DNA of 23,845 bases from CAYPEK01 sp964409645 (lineage in GTDB: Bacteria; UBP15; UBA6099), in contig CAYPEK010000067.1 in the NCBI GenBank assembly GCA_964409645.1, positions 1-23,845 of the forward strand. Direction: 5' to 3'. Both the position numbers and the translations under genes were made by a program. Shown here piece by piece: positions 1 through 8,078 of this stretch. The notes under the pieces were generated by a model. That model did not search any database and was not told the origin of the DNA. It saw only the letters and a list, made by a program, of their open reading frames with translations. Each line of letters starts with the position of its first letter. The first letter of the stretch is position 1.

Positions 1-1
1 A

Positions 2-130
2 ACTAATGAGCAAAGAGTATGGTTACAACAGAACTTTCCATGTGAAGAGAATTTGAAAATGTTCAATCGTTATAGAGGGACGTATAACAATAATAGTGAT
101 GTATGTAAAAAAGTATTTGAGAAAAAATAA
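2..130 (+). CDS. 3' end of an unknown gene, cut by the window edge
   Basis: A reading frame is open from base 2 to a TAA at 128-130 and encodes the last 42 residues of a protein that begins outside the window. The tail is rich in Asn, Lys and aromatic residues and ends in several lysines. I recognise no domain. The stop lies only 6 bases from the stop codon of the convergent cyclase gene, which is the spacing expected for a real tail-to-tail pair. The stretch is AT-rich, so 42 codons without a stop could still be chance. Confidence 0.45.
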   Translation, partial: TNEQRVWLQQNFPCEENLKMFNRYRGTYNNNSDVCKKVFEKK

Positions 131-136
131 AAAGGA

Positions 137-2065
137 TTAGTATGTAAGAAATGGTAGTTCGAATATTTTTACCGGTTCGACACGGCCTTTGACGGGTATA
201 GCGCCGAGTTCTTTTGTTTCGTGAGTTCCCCGAACACCTTCCGCCGTTGATTCGCTTATGATGATTCCTGTTCCGAACTGCTTGTTCAATCCTTCGAGCC
301 GTGAAGCGACGTTCACGGTGTCGCCTATGGCGGTGTAGTCGCTCTTCATCTCCGAGCCGATGTTGCCGACGACCGCGAATCCGGTGTTGATTCCGATTCC
401 GATTCGCAGTTCGCCGTTCATCCGGATGCCTTTTTCGTTCGCTTCCCGGTTAATGTCCGCCATCGCACGCTGCATTTTGATCGCCGTCTCGCATGCCCGC
501 CGCCGGTGGTCCGGAACGTCGTTCGGTGCGTTCCAGATGGCCATGATCGCATCGCCGACATATTTATCGACCATTCCCTCGGCTTTCATGATAATGCCGC
601 TCAACGCCGAGAGGTGTATGTTGAGTATTTCGACGATCTCTTCCGGTTCGAGTTTTTCCGAGAGTGTTGTGAAACCGCGAATGTCCGTGAACAGGACTGT
701 GATCTCCTTGCGCTTGCCCTCGAGGAGCGAGGCGTCGCCGTGTTCCGCGAGGTTTTCTACGATGCGCGGATCAAGGTAGCTGCCGAGTACCCTCTGAATG
801 AAACGTTTGTCCCTGTCGAGAATGAAAGTATTGTGCAGGTGGCCGATCAGGAAGGCGAGCGGAAGCGCCAGTTCCACCGCCGCGACATCGATGCGGATGC
901 TGAAACGAGAAAATGCGTATTGTGCCGCCGCCGCCCATATAAACATAAATACTGCGACCGCTGGAATGCCGATCCATATATTCAGCGCCGAGAGCGATAA
1001 AACAGCGACGAAGCAACCTATTACGACGGCCGCGATGCCGATCCATACCGGCGTGTTTCGAATGTATCTGTCGCGGATGATCGTATCTATGGCGTTTGCG
1101 GTAATTTCGACGCCGAACATGCTGTGGGTTTTACCGATGGATGATGCAAAATACGGTGTCGGATGAAAGTCGGGAATCCTGAGATCGTAGGCGCCGATCA
1201 TAACGATCTTGTCTTTGAAATTGCGCTGCATAAAGTCGTGATCGTCTTTATTGCGGAGCAGGTCAACGAGCGAAATGTGTGGGAAAGAACCGGGCGGTGC
1301 TGCGTAGTTGATCGCCATCCTCGAATTCGTGAGCGGAATTCGTTTTTTGCCTATGCGGATGGACTTGTCGTCCATTTTTACGTTTTCAGGCTTTTTTCCG
1401 GAATAAGCGAGATAAACCGACATGGAAAACGATGGAAGGGCGCTCTTGCCGACATTTTCCGCGAGCTTGATATCGCGCACCACACCGTCATCGTCGAGGA
1501 TAAGGTTTGCGTAGCCGAATTTAACCGGCAGCATGTTGGATGCGGCGTCGAGGAGTTTCAGCTTGCCGGTCTGCGGGAAGCTGTTAATCTCCTCCTGTTC
1601 GAGTCCCATTATCCGCTTCATCAGGTTAGTGACATAAATCGGCATTCCGACATCGTCCCGCATCATATAATACGGGGCGATCAGGTGTTTCGAGCGCAGA
1701 ATCGTCTTCAGAAATGCGTTTTCGTCGTAACGGCACCGGTCCGGGTCCATCGCCGACAGGTGGATCACGTCGAATCCTACCGCTTTAGCTCCCGAATCTG
1801 ATATGACAATGATCGACTCCATCAGCGCCTCATTTAGTGCCGCAGGGTCGGAAAACTTATCGAGCGCCTTGCCGTCGATGCCGACAATTATTATCGGCGA
1901 ATCGGGAGGTGTCTTTTTGATCGAATCGCGTATGATGAAACGGTAATCGAGAGTCTTCTTTTCGAGCGAATGGAAAAGGGATGTCTGCGAAAGCAGGAGA
2001 ATCAGCGCAATTGACAGCGCCGAAGCGATGGTTCCGCCGACGATCCTTTTCTTAACTTTGTTCAC
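137..2065 (-). CDS. CHASE2-domain class III adenylyl cyclase, membrane sensor
   Basis: Predicted membrane receptor that makes cAMP from ATP in response to an extracytoplasmic signal. It has 642 residues: an N-terminal membrane anchor (about 8-28), a periplasmic CHASE2 sensor (about 30-330), three closely spaced membrane helices (about 338-412) and a cytoplasmic cyclase domain (about 452-640). In the cyclase, D461 and D505 match the two metal-binding aspartates. K501 with T578 matches the purine-recognition pair usual in bacterial adenylyl cyclases, and N585 with R589 matches the transition-state pair, so the domain looks active. The start is GTG at 2063-2065, directly after the stop of the upstream FecR gene with no base between. 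That implies one mRNA and coupled translation, and suggests that FecR and CHASE2 work together outside the membrane. No terminator is visible after the stop. Guanylyl cyclase is less likely because of K501. Confidence 0.9.
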   Translation of the reverse strand: MNKVKKRIVGGTIASALSIALILLLSQTSLFHSLEKKTLDYRFIIRDSIKKTPPDSPIIIVGIDGKALDKFSDPAALNEALMESIIVISDSGAKAVGFDVIHLSAMDPDRCRYDENAFLKTILRSKHLIAPYYMMRDDVGMPIYVTNLMKRIMGLEQEEINSFPQTGKLKLLDAASNMLPVKFGYANLILDDDGVVRDIKLAENVGKSALPSFSMSVYLAYSGKKPENVKMDDKSIRIGKKRIPLTNSRMAINYAAPPGSFPHISLVDLLRNKDDHDFMQRNFKDKIVMIGAYDLRIPDFHPTPYFASSIGKTHSMFGVEITANAIDTIIRDRYIRNTPVWIGIAAVVIGCFVAVLSLSALNIWIGIPAVAVFMFIWAAAAQYAFSRFSIRIDVAAVELALPLAFLIGHLHNTFILDRDKRFIQRVLGSYLDPRIVENLAEHGDASLLEGKRKEITVLFTDIRGFTTLSEKLEPEEIVEILNIHLSALSGIIMKAEGMVDKYVGDAIMAIWNAPNDVPDHRRRACETAIKMQRAMADINREANEKGIRMNGELRIGIGINTGFAVVGNIGSEMKSDYTAIGDTVNVASRLEGLNKQFGTGIIISESTAEGVRGTHETKELGAIPVKGRVEPVKIFELPFLTY

Positions 2066-3283
2066 TTATTTGAGAGTCGCTTTCAGATCGTTCATTCTCT
2101 GGAGCAGGGCAGGATTGTCCGGCTCGGCGGCGAGAGCCTTTTCGTATGCTCCGACAGCGGCGACCGGCATGTTGTTCGCTTCATAAAGCTTTCCAAGCAG
2201 AGTGAAGTTTTCGGCAGATGGCGAATCGGCAACAAGTTCTTTCAGGGCGTTTTCCTCGGCGGCGAACATACGCTGCGTGTTTTCGTCCTTCACGGATAAG
2301 CCATAGACTTCCATCTCGATCTCGGTTCCTTCGGGATACATGGCGCTTATTTCGCACAGATACCACCCGCCGGGCAGGAGCGGTTCTGCGTCCGCCGGGT
2401 ATTCGAGATAGGGTTTATCCAGCGACGCCTGAAAGACAACCGCATTTTGCGAATTGGTTATTTTAACTTTAAACGTGGATACGACGCCCATCGATCCGAA
2501 TGAAAGAAACGGCCTTGAGAAAACCGAAACTTCCGACAACGGCTCGTTAAGATAGACGACATCCGGTTTGTATATTGTGTCTTCATAAACCGTCGCCATA
2601 GGCGGTTCTGCCGCCGGCGCGGGAGGATAATCTTCCATGCCGAGACTCATTCCACCGCCGCCGCCGCGAGTTACTCCTCTTTCCTCAAAACTTTCTTCGG
2701 CCTTTGCATATTTCATTACTTTCTTCTCTATCGCCCTTTGGGCTAATTCATATTCTTCAGTTTTTTCATTCAAAATACTTTTCATGGCGCTGCTGCCTGA
2801 TCTGCTTGAGTCGCCGACAAGTCCCATCACGGACATTGCGCCCATTGCTTCCGACAGGTCCTCGACTTTAGCTGTCTTGTCGTACTTCGCGGCGGATTCC
2901 GCGAGCGTGGCGCAGAGTGTTTTCTCGATATTGCCCTTGCTGCCGGGTTTGCCTTTGCTGAATTTCAACCCTTTCGCGGAGACGGTAAAAGATGCTTCGC
3001 CTTTAACCACTATTTTACTGCCTGATGCGCATAGATTAATTGTCGCGGACGATTTCGGTGCAACTTTAATGTTGTCGCCAACGTGAATCGCGTTCATGCC
3101 GTCGAGGGATATACCCTTGTTCTTTCCCTTCATGATCGCGGCTTTCCCTTTGACGGCCGAGACGAACCCGATCTCGCTTTTCTGGCTTTTCGCGGCGGCG
3201 ATTCCTAAAATCGCGCAACCGCAGATGAAAACCGCAGCGGTTAGAACAACAGCCGGAATTTTAATGTGTTTTGTGTTATTCAT
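2066..3283 (-). CDS. FecR-domain exported protein with C-terminal TPR
   Basis: Exported or membrane-anchored protein of 405 residues. A basic N-terminus is followed by a hydrophobic segment (about 9-31) serving as signal peptide or anchor. A FecR-like beta domain follows (about 38-110), the type often found in secreted sensory or envelope proteins. The middle is low in complexity, with a run of glycines near residue 208 and a Pro/Ala-rich stretch. A beta-rich region (about 240-330) and about one and a half TPR repeats (about 340-400) complete it. The ATG at 3281-3283 is preceded by an AGAAG ribosome-binding site. The gene abuts the CHASE2 cyclase gene, a pairing I know from other bacteria where the two are thought to form one sensory unit. 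The FecR call is good; the ligand is unknown. Confidence 0.8.
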   Translation of the reverse strand: MNNTKHIKIPAVVLTAAVFICGCAILGIAAAKSQKSEIGFVSAVKGKAAIMKGKNKGISLDGMNAIHVGDNIKVAPKSSATINLCASGSKIVVKGEASFTVSAKGLKFSKGKPGSKGNIEKTLCATLAESAAKYDKTAKVEDLSEAMGAMSVMGLVGDSSRSGSSAMKSILNEKTEEYELAQRAIEKKVMKYAKAEESFEERGVTRGGGGGMSLGMEDYPPAPAAEPPMATVYEDTIYKPDVVYLNEPLSEVSVFSRPFLSFGSMGVVSTFKVKITNSQNAVVFQASLDKPYLEYPADAEPLLPGGWYLCEISAMYPEGTEIEMEVYGLSVKDENTQRMFAAEENALKELVADSPSAENFTLLGKLYEANNMPVAAVGAYEKALAAEPDNPALLQRMNDLKATLK

Positions 3284-3361
3284 AATTTATCACTTCTTCT
3301 TTCGTTACGTTTTCACTTATTCATTAGACATCCATACATGAAAATTTTCTGACGATTCTAC

Positions 3362-3389
3362 AAAAAAGGCAATAGCAGTGCTTTTCGCC
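3362..3389 (-). terminator. possible rho-independent terminator after the DUF2284 gene
   Basis: Read on the minus strand, a GGC...GCC arm pair enclosing an AGCA/TGCT pair is followed immediately by six T. The hairpin is imperfect, with one mismatch and one bulge. It lies 17 bases past the DUF2284 stop and would separate that gene from the downstream fecR-cyclase operon. Confidence 0.45.
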
Positions 3390-3406
3390 GCCGGATCATT
3401 TCTCTT

Positions 3407-3919
3407 TCAATCGAGAAGAACGATCGCGTAATAGTCCGGCGTCTGATCGGTGGACGTGAGAACTTCGATCTTGAGTCCGTTGCTTCTGACGGTTGTGTAA
3501 ACATCGATTCCGCAGGCTTCGAGCGACGGGCGCGACTTATCCGGGTGCCGGCAGCCCTCATCGAGAGCGCACGACGCGCATAAATTGCACGGCCCCGCGC
3601 TCAGGCCGAGCGCCTTCCGCAGCCCGCTGAGAAAAGCATCCTTCTCGGTCTTCAAAACCGCCGCCCGCAGTTTACGGTATTCGTGCGAGTGGAGTAATAT
3701 TGCCTTCGAGTAACATTTTAAATATTCGTTTGTTTCAGACGGCGTTGGAGCGTATGGAGGGCAGGTCAGGCAGTTGGAATAACCCGTGCAGCCGAAGCGG
3801 CACTTCCATCTCACCCATTCGGAAGCGACGATTGTGGAGGAATCAATCAAAACGGCGTCCAATATCCCCGGAAGCTGTTCTGCTTTTTGCTTGATATCAT
3901 TCAGAAGCGACTTCTTCAT
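3407..3919 (-). CDS. DUF2284 family predicted metal-binding protein
   Basis: Small cytoplasmic cysteine-rich protein of 170 residues, a normal length for DUF2284. It has a first Cys group at C40, C44, C50 and C53, ending in a CPPYAP segment, and a second group at C111, C114, C117, C123 and C136. This pattern is typical of the family and suggests an Fe-S cluster or another metal. The biochemical role of the family is not established; it is common in anaerobes. The ATG at 3917-3919 has a strong GGGGAAG ribosome-binding site. It is divergent from the glycoside-hydrolase-like gene with only 66 bases between them, so the two may share control. Confidence 0.85.
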   Translation of the reverse strand: MKKSLLNDIKQKAEQLPGILDAVLIDSSTIVASEWVRWKCRFGCTGYSNCLTCPPYAPTPSETNEYLKCYSKAILLHSHEYRKLRAAVLKTEKDAFLSGLRKALGLSAGPCNLCASCALDEGCRHPDKSRPSLEACGIDVYTTVRSNGLKIEVLTSTDQTPDYYAIVLLD

Positions 3920-3935
3920 TTTACTTCCCCTTTAT

Positions 3936-3965
3936 TTATCAGCCTCACTCGTGTTATTTTATAAC
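3936..3965 (+). promoter_or_regulatory. weak candidate promoter for the glycoside-hydrolase-like gene
   Basis: TTATCA (3936-3941) and TATAAC (3960-3965) are separated by 18 bases, about 20 bases upstream of the ATG at 3986. The -10 element overlaps the right arm of the inverted repeat at 3952-3966. Only the -10 box is a good match, so this is tentative. Confidence 0.3.
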
Positions 3966-3966
3966 A
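3952..3966. repeat. perfect 6-3-6 inverted repeat between divergent genes
   Basis: TGTTAT and ATAACA flank a 3-base TTT spacer. The palindrome lies in the 66-base gap between the divergent DUF2284 and glycoside-hydrolase-like genes and overlaps the likely -10 region of the latter. It could be an operator for a dimeric regulator, but short AT-rich palindromes also arise by chance. Confidence 0.35.
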
Positions 3967-3985
3967 AATCAGTCGGGGGGGCCTA

Positions 3986-6900
3986 ATGAAAATCAATTTG
4001 AGCGGAATAAAGCCGGTACTTTTCAGTTTAGCGTGCGGTTTGCTCGTTCTCTGTGCGGCCGCGACGTGTGAAGCGCAGATGAGGGCAGTCCAGATAACAA
4101 AAGAAGTACCCGTGTCTGCCGCGAAGCAGATCGCCTCGGCCGGATTCGATACAGTCGTGATTTACTACAAGCCGTATCGTGCGCCTGAAGACCCGGCTGT
4201 GATTAAGCATCTCACCGCATGGGGCGAGGCGGCGAAAAAACTGAACCTGAATATATACGTTCGCATAGAGACCGGCCCGCCGATAGATGCGGTTGCTGAA
4301 ACGAAAACTGTTAAATACCGCGCCGCGGCGTCCGACGACGGTTATCCCCAGACGCACAAACCGGCTCCGGCGTCCGCAGAATTCTGGCAGACTGCGATCT
4401 TCCCGAAAATCGACAAGCTGGCTGCCCTGTCGTCGCGGATGCCTCTGAAAGGCGTTTTCCTAAATTTTACAAATCATGTTCGGGCGTCATACGATGCGGA
4501 TACTTTCGCCGAATTCTTGAAAACCAAGGAGCCCGACACCGACGCATCGACAATAAAACCGATAGACAGAAAACCGCATATCATGGCAAGCGGATGGCTC
4601 GAAGACTTCGAGAAGTTTCAGCAGGACCGGATAGAGGCGTTCACGAGCGAATATCTGGCGGCGTTGAAGACGAAGTCGCCGGATTTTCAGGTCCAGATGG
4701 GCACTTATGACGACAATCTCGTGCATAAGGGCTTTGCGGCGGCGTTGAAGCAATCGTTCCCCGGATCGCGCGAGTACATCTATCCGCTTCATGAAGAAAA
4801 GGATATAGAAAAGAAAAGCGCGGCGGAAGGCACATGGATTCCGGCGCTGTCCGTGCGCGAGTTCACGCCGGAGGACATCTCGGCGATGGTGGGGGCTCTC
4901 GGGTTGTGGAAGAGCGGATTCGTAGTAGTCGATGCCGAATCGCTTTGGATTCCGTTGAAGCAGGTGACGATAAGCGAATGGCCGCTTGGAACGACAGACG
5001 AATATATGAAAAAATTATCTGAATCGAAATCGGCCGGGGCGGATGCGGCCGCGAAGTACCGCGAAATTGTTAAGAGGCTGTCCGGGCGTGTTGTTGCGCC
5101 TCACAACGGCGGCCCGCGAATCGCGCTCATTTACAGCAGCTATATGGGCAATATGTATCGCGACGTGTTTGATCTGCTCGCGTCGAGGGCGGGACTCGTT
5201 TTCGATAAGTACGAGAACACAAAAGTCGAAAAGTTATTTGAGAAACTCGAAAATTATGATGCGATAATCACAGCGCCCGGATACAATGCTGTGAATTCAA
5301 AGAAATTCCCTAAATATGGACCAGACATACTTAAGTTCGTGAAAAACGGCGGACTGCTCGTTATTCTCGACGCGACGATTCCGCAGCAGACCGAATGGCT
5401 CGGAAAGGCCGATCCCGATCTGGCGCTCGCCGCGGAGCAGAGACCCGGCCTGAAATTCAAATGGGCGGATACGGGCTTCAAAATGCTCGGTTATCCGAGC
5501 CGAATAACGAAATTCACCGCCGGAAAATACCATTTCAAAGAGGCGGCTCCGGGATGGAGGCAGTTGGCAAAAGACAACGAAGACAAGTCGTTTGTCGTGC
5601 AGCGTTTGTACGGCGAGGGCATGATAGTGGCGTTCGCCGGTTTCGACATCGACCCCGAATTCATGGTGAACGGCTGGGAGTACATGCTGAAAGTAAAGGA
5701 CAGATTCGATGTGAGGATCGATCAGCATGTGGAAGCGCCGAAATACGGAAACACAAAGGCCGGTTTTATCGCGACGACTTTCGGCCCGGAAAGAAAACTC
5801 AAAGTTAAAGCGGAAATACTAAGTCAAGGAAGAAAAATACAATCGACTGAAAAACAGATAGTGATAACTCAAAGCGGCGGCGTCCGGTTCACTGTGCCGT
5901 TTAAGGCGATTGAGCCGGGGCTGCACCGCATAACGCTGAATTTCATCGACGAGGGCCACGACCGGCTCGACAGGCGCGAATCATTTTCGTTCCTTGTGCC
6001 CGAACCGTTCGAGTTCGGTCCGGAGAAATCGTATTACACGAGCGAGGGCGCTGCGGTTCTTAGGATATTGTGTAACAAAACAGCGGGATGTGGTAAATAC
6101 GACGCGACAATCTCACTGAGCGAGGGCGCGAAGAAGATCGCGGCGAAGAAGAAGAGCGCCGACAAGGATGCCGCATATTATGAGTTGCCGATAAGCGCAT
6201 TGAAGCCGGGCGCGTATAAAGTCACGGCGAAACTGAAAGAGCAGGGGCAAAAGGAGAAAACGCTTGCCGCCGAAATCAAGAAACTTGTCCCGGGGCCGGC
6301 GATCGAGACGAAGTTGCTGAATTTCAGGGGCGGACTTCTCGAAGTGAACGGGAAGCCGTTCTTCCCGCTCGGCATTTATTCAATACCGCCGGAGAACATG
6401 AAGGACCTCGTCGAAAGCGGCGCGAACGCGATGATCTACTACGGCAACACAGTCGATGCAGAGAGAGACATAAACAAGGCCATTGACGGTTTGGGATTGA
6501 AGTATTCCGCCTATCCGATATATCCGCACAAACGCATCAACGACGATCCGCGTGAGACGCTCGTAAAAGAAATCGAAGAAAAGGCGAAGAACAACAATCT
6601 GTTTATGTGGTATCTCGCGGACGAACCGGAGGGATTCGGTCAATCGCCGGAACTGATCGGCGACGTATTTGAGCTCGTCAAAAGTGTCGATCCGTATCGC
6701 CCGCAGGCGATAGTGATGATGTCTCCGGAGCATTACTCGAAATATACGGACGCAACCGACATATTCATGTTCGACAGGTATCCGACTCCGACGGGCGCGC
6801 AGGATTCGGTAGGTCTTTTCGCTCAGAGATCGGTTCAGGCGGTATATGGCCGCAAGCCGGTGATTGCGATTCCGCAGGCTTTCAGTTGGCAGGTATGGGA

Positions 6901-7375
6901 CGGAACGATGAAAGAGGGCGCGGAGCACCGCCCGAATTATGCCGAAATGAAGAACTCGGCGGTCGAGTGCATCGCGGCCGATGTTAAAGGCATCATATAC
7001 TGGGCTTACACGGCTTCGCGTTACGACATCCGGAAATATCCGGAACACGAAAAAGCGTTCAGAAAGCTGATGGGTGAGTTGGCAGGCCTTATCGACGTGA
7101 TGAGCGAACCGAATGCTTATCTTGACATCGCTGTCGAGCCTGATTTCAAGGGAATCGACTGGGGCGCTAAGAGACACGGCGGCAAGCTGTATATTTTCGC
7201 TTACAACGGCGATCCTGATGTGAAAGATAAAGTTGTGTTCACGCTTCCTGAAGCATACAAAGGCAAAACTATCGAAGTGTACGGAGAAAACAGAACAATT
7301 GAAACCGCCGGTCGGTCGTTCACCGATTCGTTCGGCATTTTCGAAACGCACATTTACATAATCAAGGAGAAGTAA
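3986..7375 (+). CDS. large secreted multidomain glycoside-hydrolase-like protein
   Basis: Exported protein of 1129 residues, probably acting on or sensing polysaccharide in the periplasm or outside the cell. A Sec signal peptide is followed by a likely AxA-type cleavage near residue 30. Residues about 31-375 resemble the hypothetical glycosyl-hydrolase TIM-barrel families of the GHL/DUF4434 type. Residues about 378-560 resemble a class I glutamine-amidotransferase-like (ThuA/beta-galactosidase trimerisation-like) fold. Two beta-sandwich segments follow (about 575-770). Residues about 775-1050 form a second barrel that opens with a VNGKPFFPLG motif, as in GH2/GH5-type barrels, with E880 in YLADEPE as the likely acid/base. 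A small C-terminal beta domain ends the protein. A strong G-rich ribosome-binding site (3975-3981) fixes the ATG. The QueG-like gene follows after 1 base. The substrate cannot be told, and a catalytic nucleophile is not obvious. Confidence 0.7.
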   Translation: MKINLSGIKPVLFSLACGLLVLCAAATCEAQMRAVQITKEVPVSAAKQIASAGFDTVVIYYKPYRAPEDPAVIKHLTAWGEAAKKLNLNIYVRIETGPPIDAVAETKTVKYRAAASDDGYPQTHKPAPASAEFWQTAIFPKIDKLAALSSRMPLKGVFLNFTNHVRASYDADTFAEFLKTKEPDTDASTIKPIDRKPHIMASGWLEDFEKFQQDRIEAFTSEYLAALKTKSPDFQVQMGTYDDNLVHKGFAAALKQSFPGSREYIYPLHEEKDIEKKSAAEGTWIPALSVREFTPEDISAMVGALGLWKSGFVVVDAESLWIPLKQVTISEWPLGTTDEYMKKLSESKSAGADAAAKYREIVKRLSGRVVAPHNGGPRIALIYSSYMGNMYRDVFDLLASRAGLVFDKYENTKVEKLFEKLENYDAIITAPGYNAVNSKKFPKYGPDILKFVKNGGLLVILDATIPQQTEWLGKADPDLALAAEQRPGLKFKWADTGFKMLGYPSRITKFTAGKYHFKEAAPGWRQLAKDNEDKSFVVQRLYGEGMIVAFAGFDIDPEFMVNGWEYMLKVKDRFDVRIDQHVEAPKYGNTKAGFIATTFGPERKLKVKAEILSQGRKIQSTEKQIVITQSGGVRFTVPFKAIEPGLHRITLNFIDEGHDRLDRRESFSFLVPEPFEFGPEKSYYTSEGAAVLRILCNKTAGCGKYDATISLSEGAKKIAAKKKSADKDAAYYELPISALKPGAYKVTAKLKEQGQKEKTLAAEIKKLVPGPAIETKLLNFRGGLLEVNGKPFFPLGIYSIPPENMKDLVESGANAMIYYGNTVDAERDINKAIDGLGLKYSAYPIYPHKRINDDPRETLVKEIEEKAKNNNLFMWYLADEPEGFGQSPELIGDVFELVKSVDPYRPQAIVMMSPEHYSKYTDATDIFMFDRYPTPTGAQDSVGLFAQRSVQAVYGRKPVIAIPQAFSWQVWDGTMKEGAEHRPNYAEMKNSAVECIAADVKGIIYWAYTASRYDIRKYPEHEKAFRKLMGELAGLIDVMSEPNAYLDIAVEPDFKGIDWGAKRHGGKLYIFAYNGDPDVKDKVVFTLPEAYKGKTIEVYGENRTIETAGRSFTDSFGIFETHIYIIKEK

Positions 7376-7376
7376 C

Positions 7377-8078
7377 GTGAGAATCAACGATAGACTTGGA
7401 AATTTTCTTTCGGATAAAACAAGCGCTTTCGGCTTTGCGGATATCAGTTCGTTGCCGGAGGAATCCCGGCGCGGCTACAATTACGCGATATCCATGGCAA
7501 TCGCGCACGATCCGAAGGTGATAGAATCGATTCGCAAAGGGCCGAATCGCGACTACGCGGCGGCGTTCGATGAATTGAACAGAAGGATAGCCGAAATAAG
7601 CCGAGGACTGATCGCTGAGATTGAATCGCTCGGATATCGTGCCGAAACGGCATACATCTCGGGAACTTACAGCAGAGAGACATACTCGACGCAGTTGCCG
7701 CATAAGACCGTCGCCGATCTGGCGGGAATCGGGTGGATAGGGAAGAGCGCGCTGCTTGTGACGGAAAAATTCGGTTCGGCGGTAAGACTCGGATCAGTTC
7801 TGACGAATGCGGAACTTGACGCGACTGCGGCGCGGATCGAATCGAAATGCGGAGACTGTGAAGTATGCCTCGATATCTGCCCGGCGGGTGCGGTGACGGG
7901 AAAGAGCTGGCAGCCCGGAGTGAATCGTGATGAGCTTATCGACGCGTTTGCCTGCGCGGGAAAGGCAAAGGAACTGAGCGGAGAATTAAGCGACCACGAG
8001 CTATGCGGAATATGCATGGCGAATTGTCCGTGGACCATTAATTATATAAACTCATCGAAACAAAGTTCAGACGTCTAG
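7377..8078 (+). CDS. short QueG-like double [4Fe-4S] cluster protein
   Basis: Cytoplasmic Fe-S protein related to epoxyqueuosine reductase QueG. It has 233 residues, clearly shorter than QueG (over 300), and lacks QueG's C-terminal extension. The family's GIGWIGKSALLV segment is present at about 117-128. Two cluster motifs follow: C158, C161, C164, C168, and C193, C210, C213, C217 followed by PW. Just before the GWIGK segment, where QueG carries its catalytic Asp, this protein reads LPHKTVAD, so tRNA epoxyqueuosine reduction is doubtful. The GTG start at 7377 lies 1 base after the upstream stop and has a GGAGAAG site inside the end of that gene, so translation is probably coupled. Its 3' end overlaps the convergent NtrC-type gene by 12 bases. 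I call it a QueG-like paralogue of unknown substrate. Confidence 0.75.
   Translation: MRINDRLGNFLSDKTSAFGFADISSLPEESRRGYNYAISMAIAHDPKVIESIRKGPNRDYAAAFDELNRRIAEISRGLIAEIESLGYRAETAYISGTYSRETYSTQLPHKTVADLAGIGWIGKSALLVTEKFGSAVRLGSVLTNAELDATAARIESKCGDCEVCLDICPAGAVTGKSWQPGVNRDELIDAFACAGKAKELSGELSDHELCGICMANCPWTINYINSSKQSSDV

Noticed and set aside
6380..7387. Minus-strand open frame of 335 codons inside the GH-like gene
   Set aside because: No motif or ribosome-binding site, and the plus strand carries a continuous 1129-residue protein with signal peptide and catalytic motif.
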